This document shows positions 21,433-21,480 of a DNA stretch of 21,480 nucleotides, piece after piece; positions within the stretch are counted from its first letter, which is position 1, and every line of letters starts with the position of its first letter. The stretch covers positions 1 through 21,480 of the forward strand of contig CAMDVP010000021.1 of assembly GCA_945877525.1 (NCBI GenBank), written 5' to 3'. Source of the DNA: an uncultured Clostridia bacterium (GTDB lineage: Bacteria > Bacillota > Clostridia > Christensenellales > Aristaeellaceae). The position numbers and the translations under genes are program-made. The notes beneath the pieces were generated by a model that had not been told where the DNA came from, ran no database searches, and saw only the letters and a program-made list of their open reading frames with translations.

Positions 21433-21480
21433 ATCCGGCGGCGACCTATGCTTCCGGGCCGTGTCCAGCCAAGTACGTTC
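21433..21480 (-). rRNA. rrf: 5S ribosomal RNA, partial (3' end)
   Basis: The last ~48 bases, read on the plus strand, match the reverse complement of a Firmicutes 5S rRNA 3' part (GGCGGCGACCTATGCTTCC, then CGGGCCGTGTCCAGCCAAGT). The gene is on the minus strand and its 5' part lies beyond the window. The exact 3' end is uncertain by a few bases. An rRNA operon therefore probably continues to the right. Confidence 0.87.

Noticed and set aside
1..21480. CRISPR array, prophage, insertion sequence or tRNA genes
   Set aside because: No regularly spaced direct repeats, integrase, transposase or phage genes, terminal inverted repeats or cloverleaf-like sequence were seen.

Overview
The window looks like a chromosomal segment of a GC-rich Bacillota, probably a Clostridia-class gut or rumen type bacterium. 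The support is a T-box leader ahead of pheS, an IreB-family protein, AAGGAGG-type ribosome binding sites, consensus sigma-A promoters and a Firmicutes-like 5S rRNA end. The genus cannot be fixed from what is visible. I see no prophage, insertion sequence, CRISPR array or tRNA gene.

Left part, minus strand (1-3720). Three tandem perfect palindromes lie downstream of pheS. pheS is driven by a sigma-A promoter and a T-box tRNA-Phe sensing leader. Upstream is an apparent operon reading hypothetical protein -> ZnuA/TroA-type metal-binding lipoprotein -> surE. No metal ABC permease or ATPase is in the window.

Plus-strand housekeeping block (3900-7811). A 46-residue protein, a double PRC-barrel protein, a 45-residue membrane-anchored protein and an AI-2E family permease form a compact cluster. 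An ireB gene with its own promoter is translationally coupled to an aldo/keto reductase carrying a C-terminal 2x[4Fe-4S] ferredoxin domain. A YedK/HMCES DNA-crosslink peptidase follows.

Central locus (7893-17471), the most distinctive part. A divergent AraC-type regulator carries an apparent one-base frameshift. Facing it is a colinear series: a Tat-exported PHP-domain hydrolase of the CehA/McbA type, a secreted protein built of two nearly identical DUF4430-like repeats, a complete BMP-family (nucleoside-type) ABC importer (binding protein, double ATPase, two permeases), and an ADP-ribosylglycohydrolase-family protein with an unusual N-terminal extension. I infer a pathway in which a nucleoside- or nucleotide-like N-glycoside is trimmed outside the cell, captured, imported and cleaved in the cytosol. 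The substrate is unknown. A C-terminal remnant of a sugar-type binding protein lies just downstream and marks an old deletion.

Right part, minus strand (17969-21480). A DapB/diaminopentanoate-dehydrogenase-like oxidoreductase lies behind a promoter with a 19-bp spacer, the hallmark of MerR-controlled promoters, and a MerR/BmrR-type regulator is the next gene upstream. Further right are a GNAT acetyltransferase and a YugP-type membrane zinc peptidase, then the 3' end of a 5S rRNA gene with its terminator. An rRNA operon therefore probably continues beyond the right edge.
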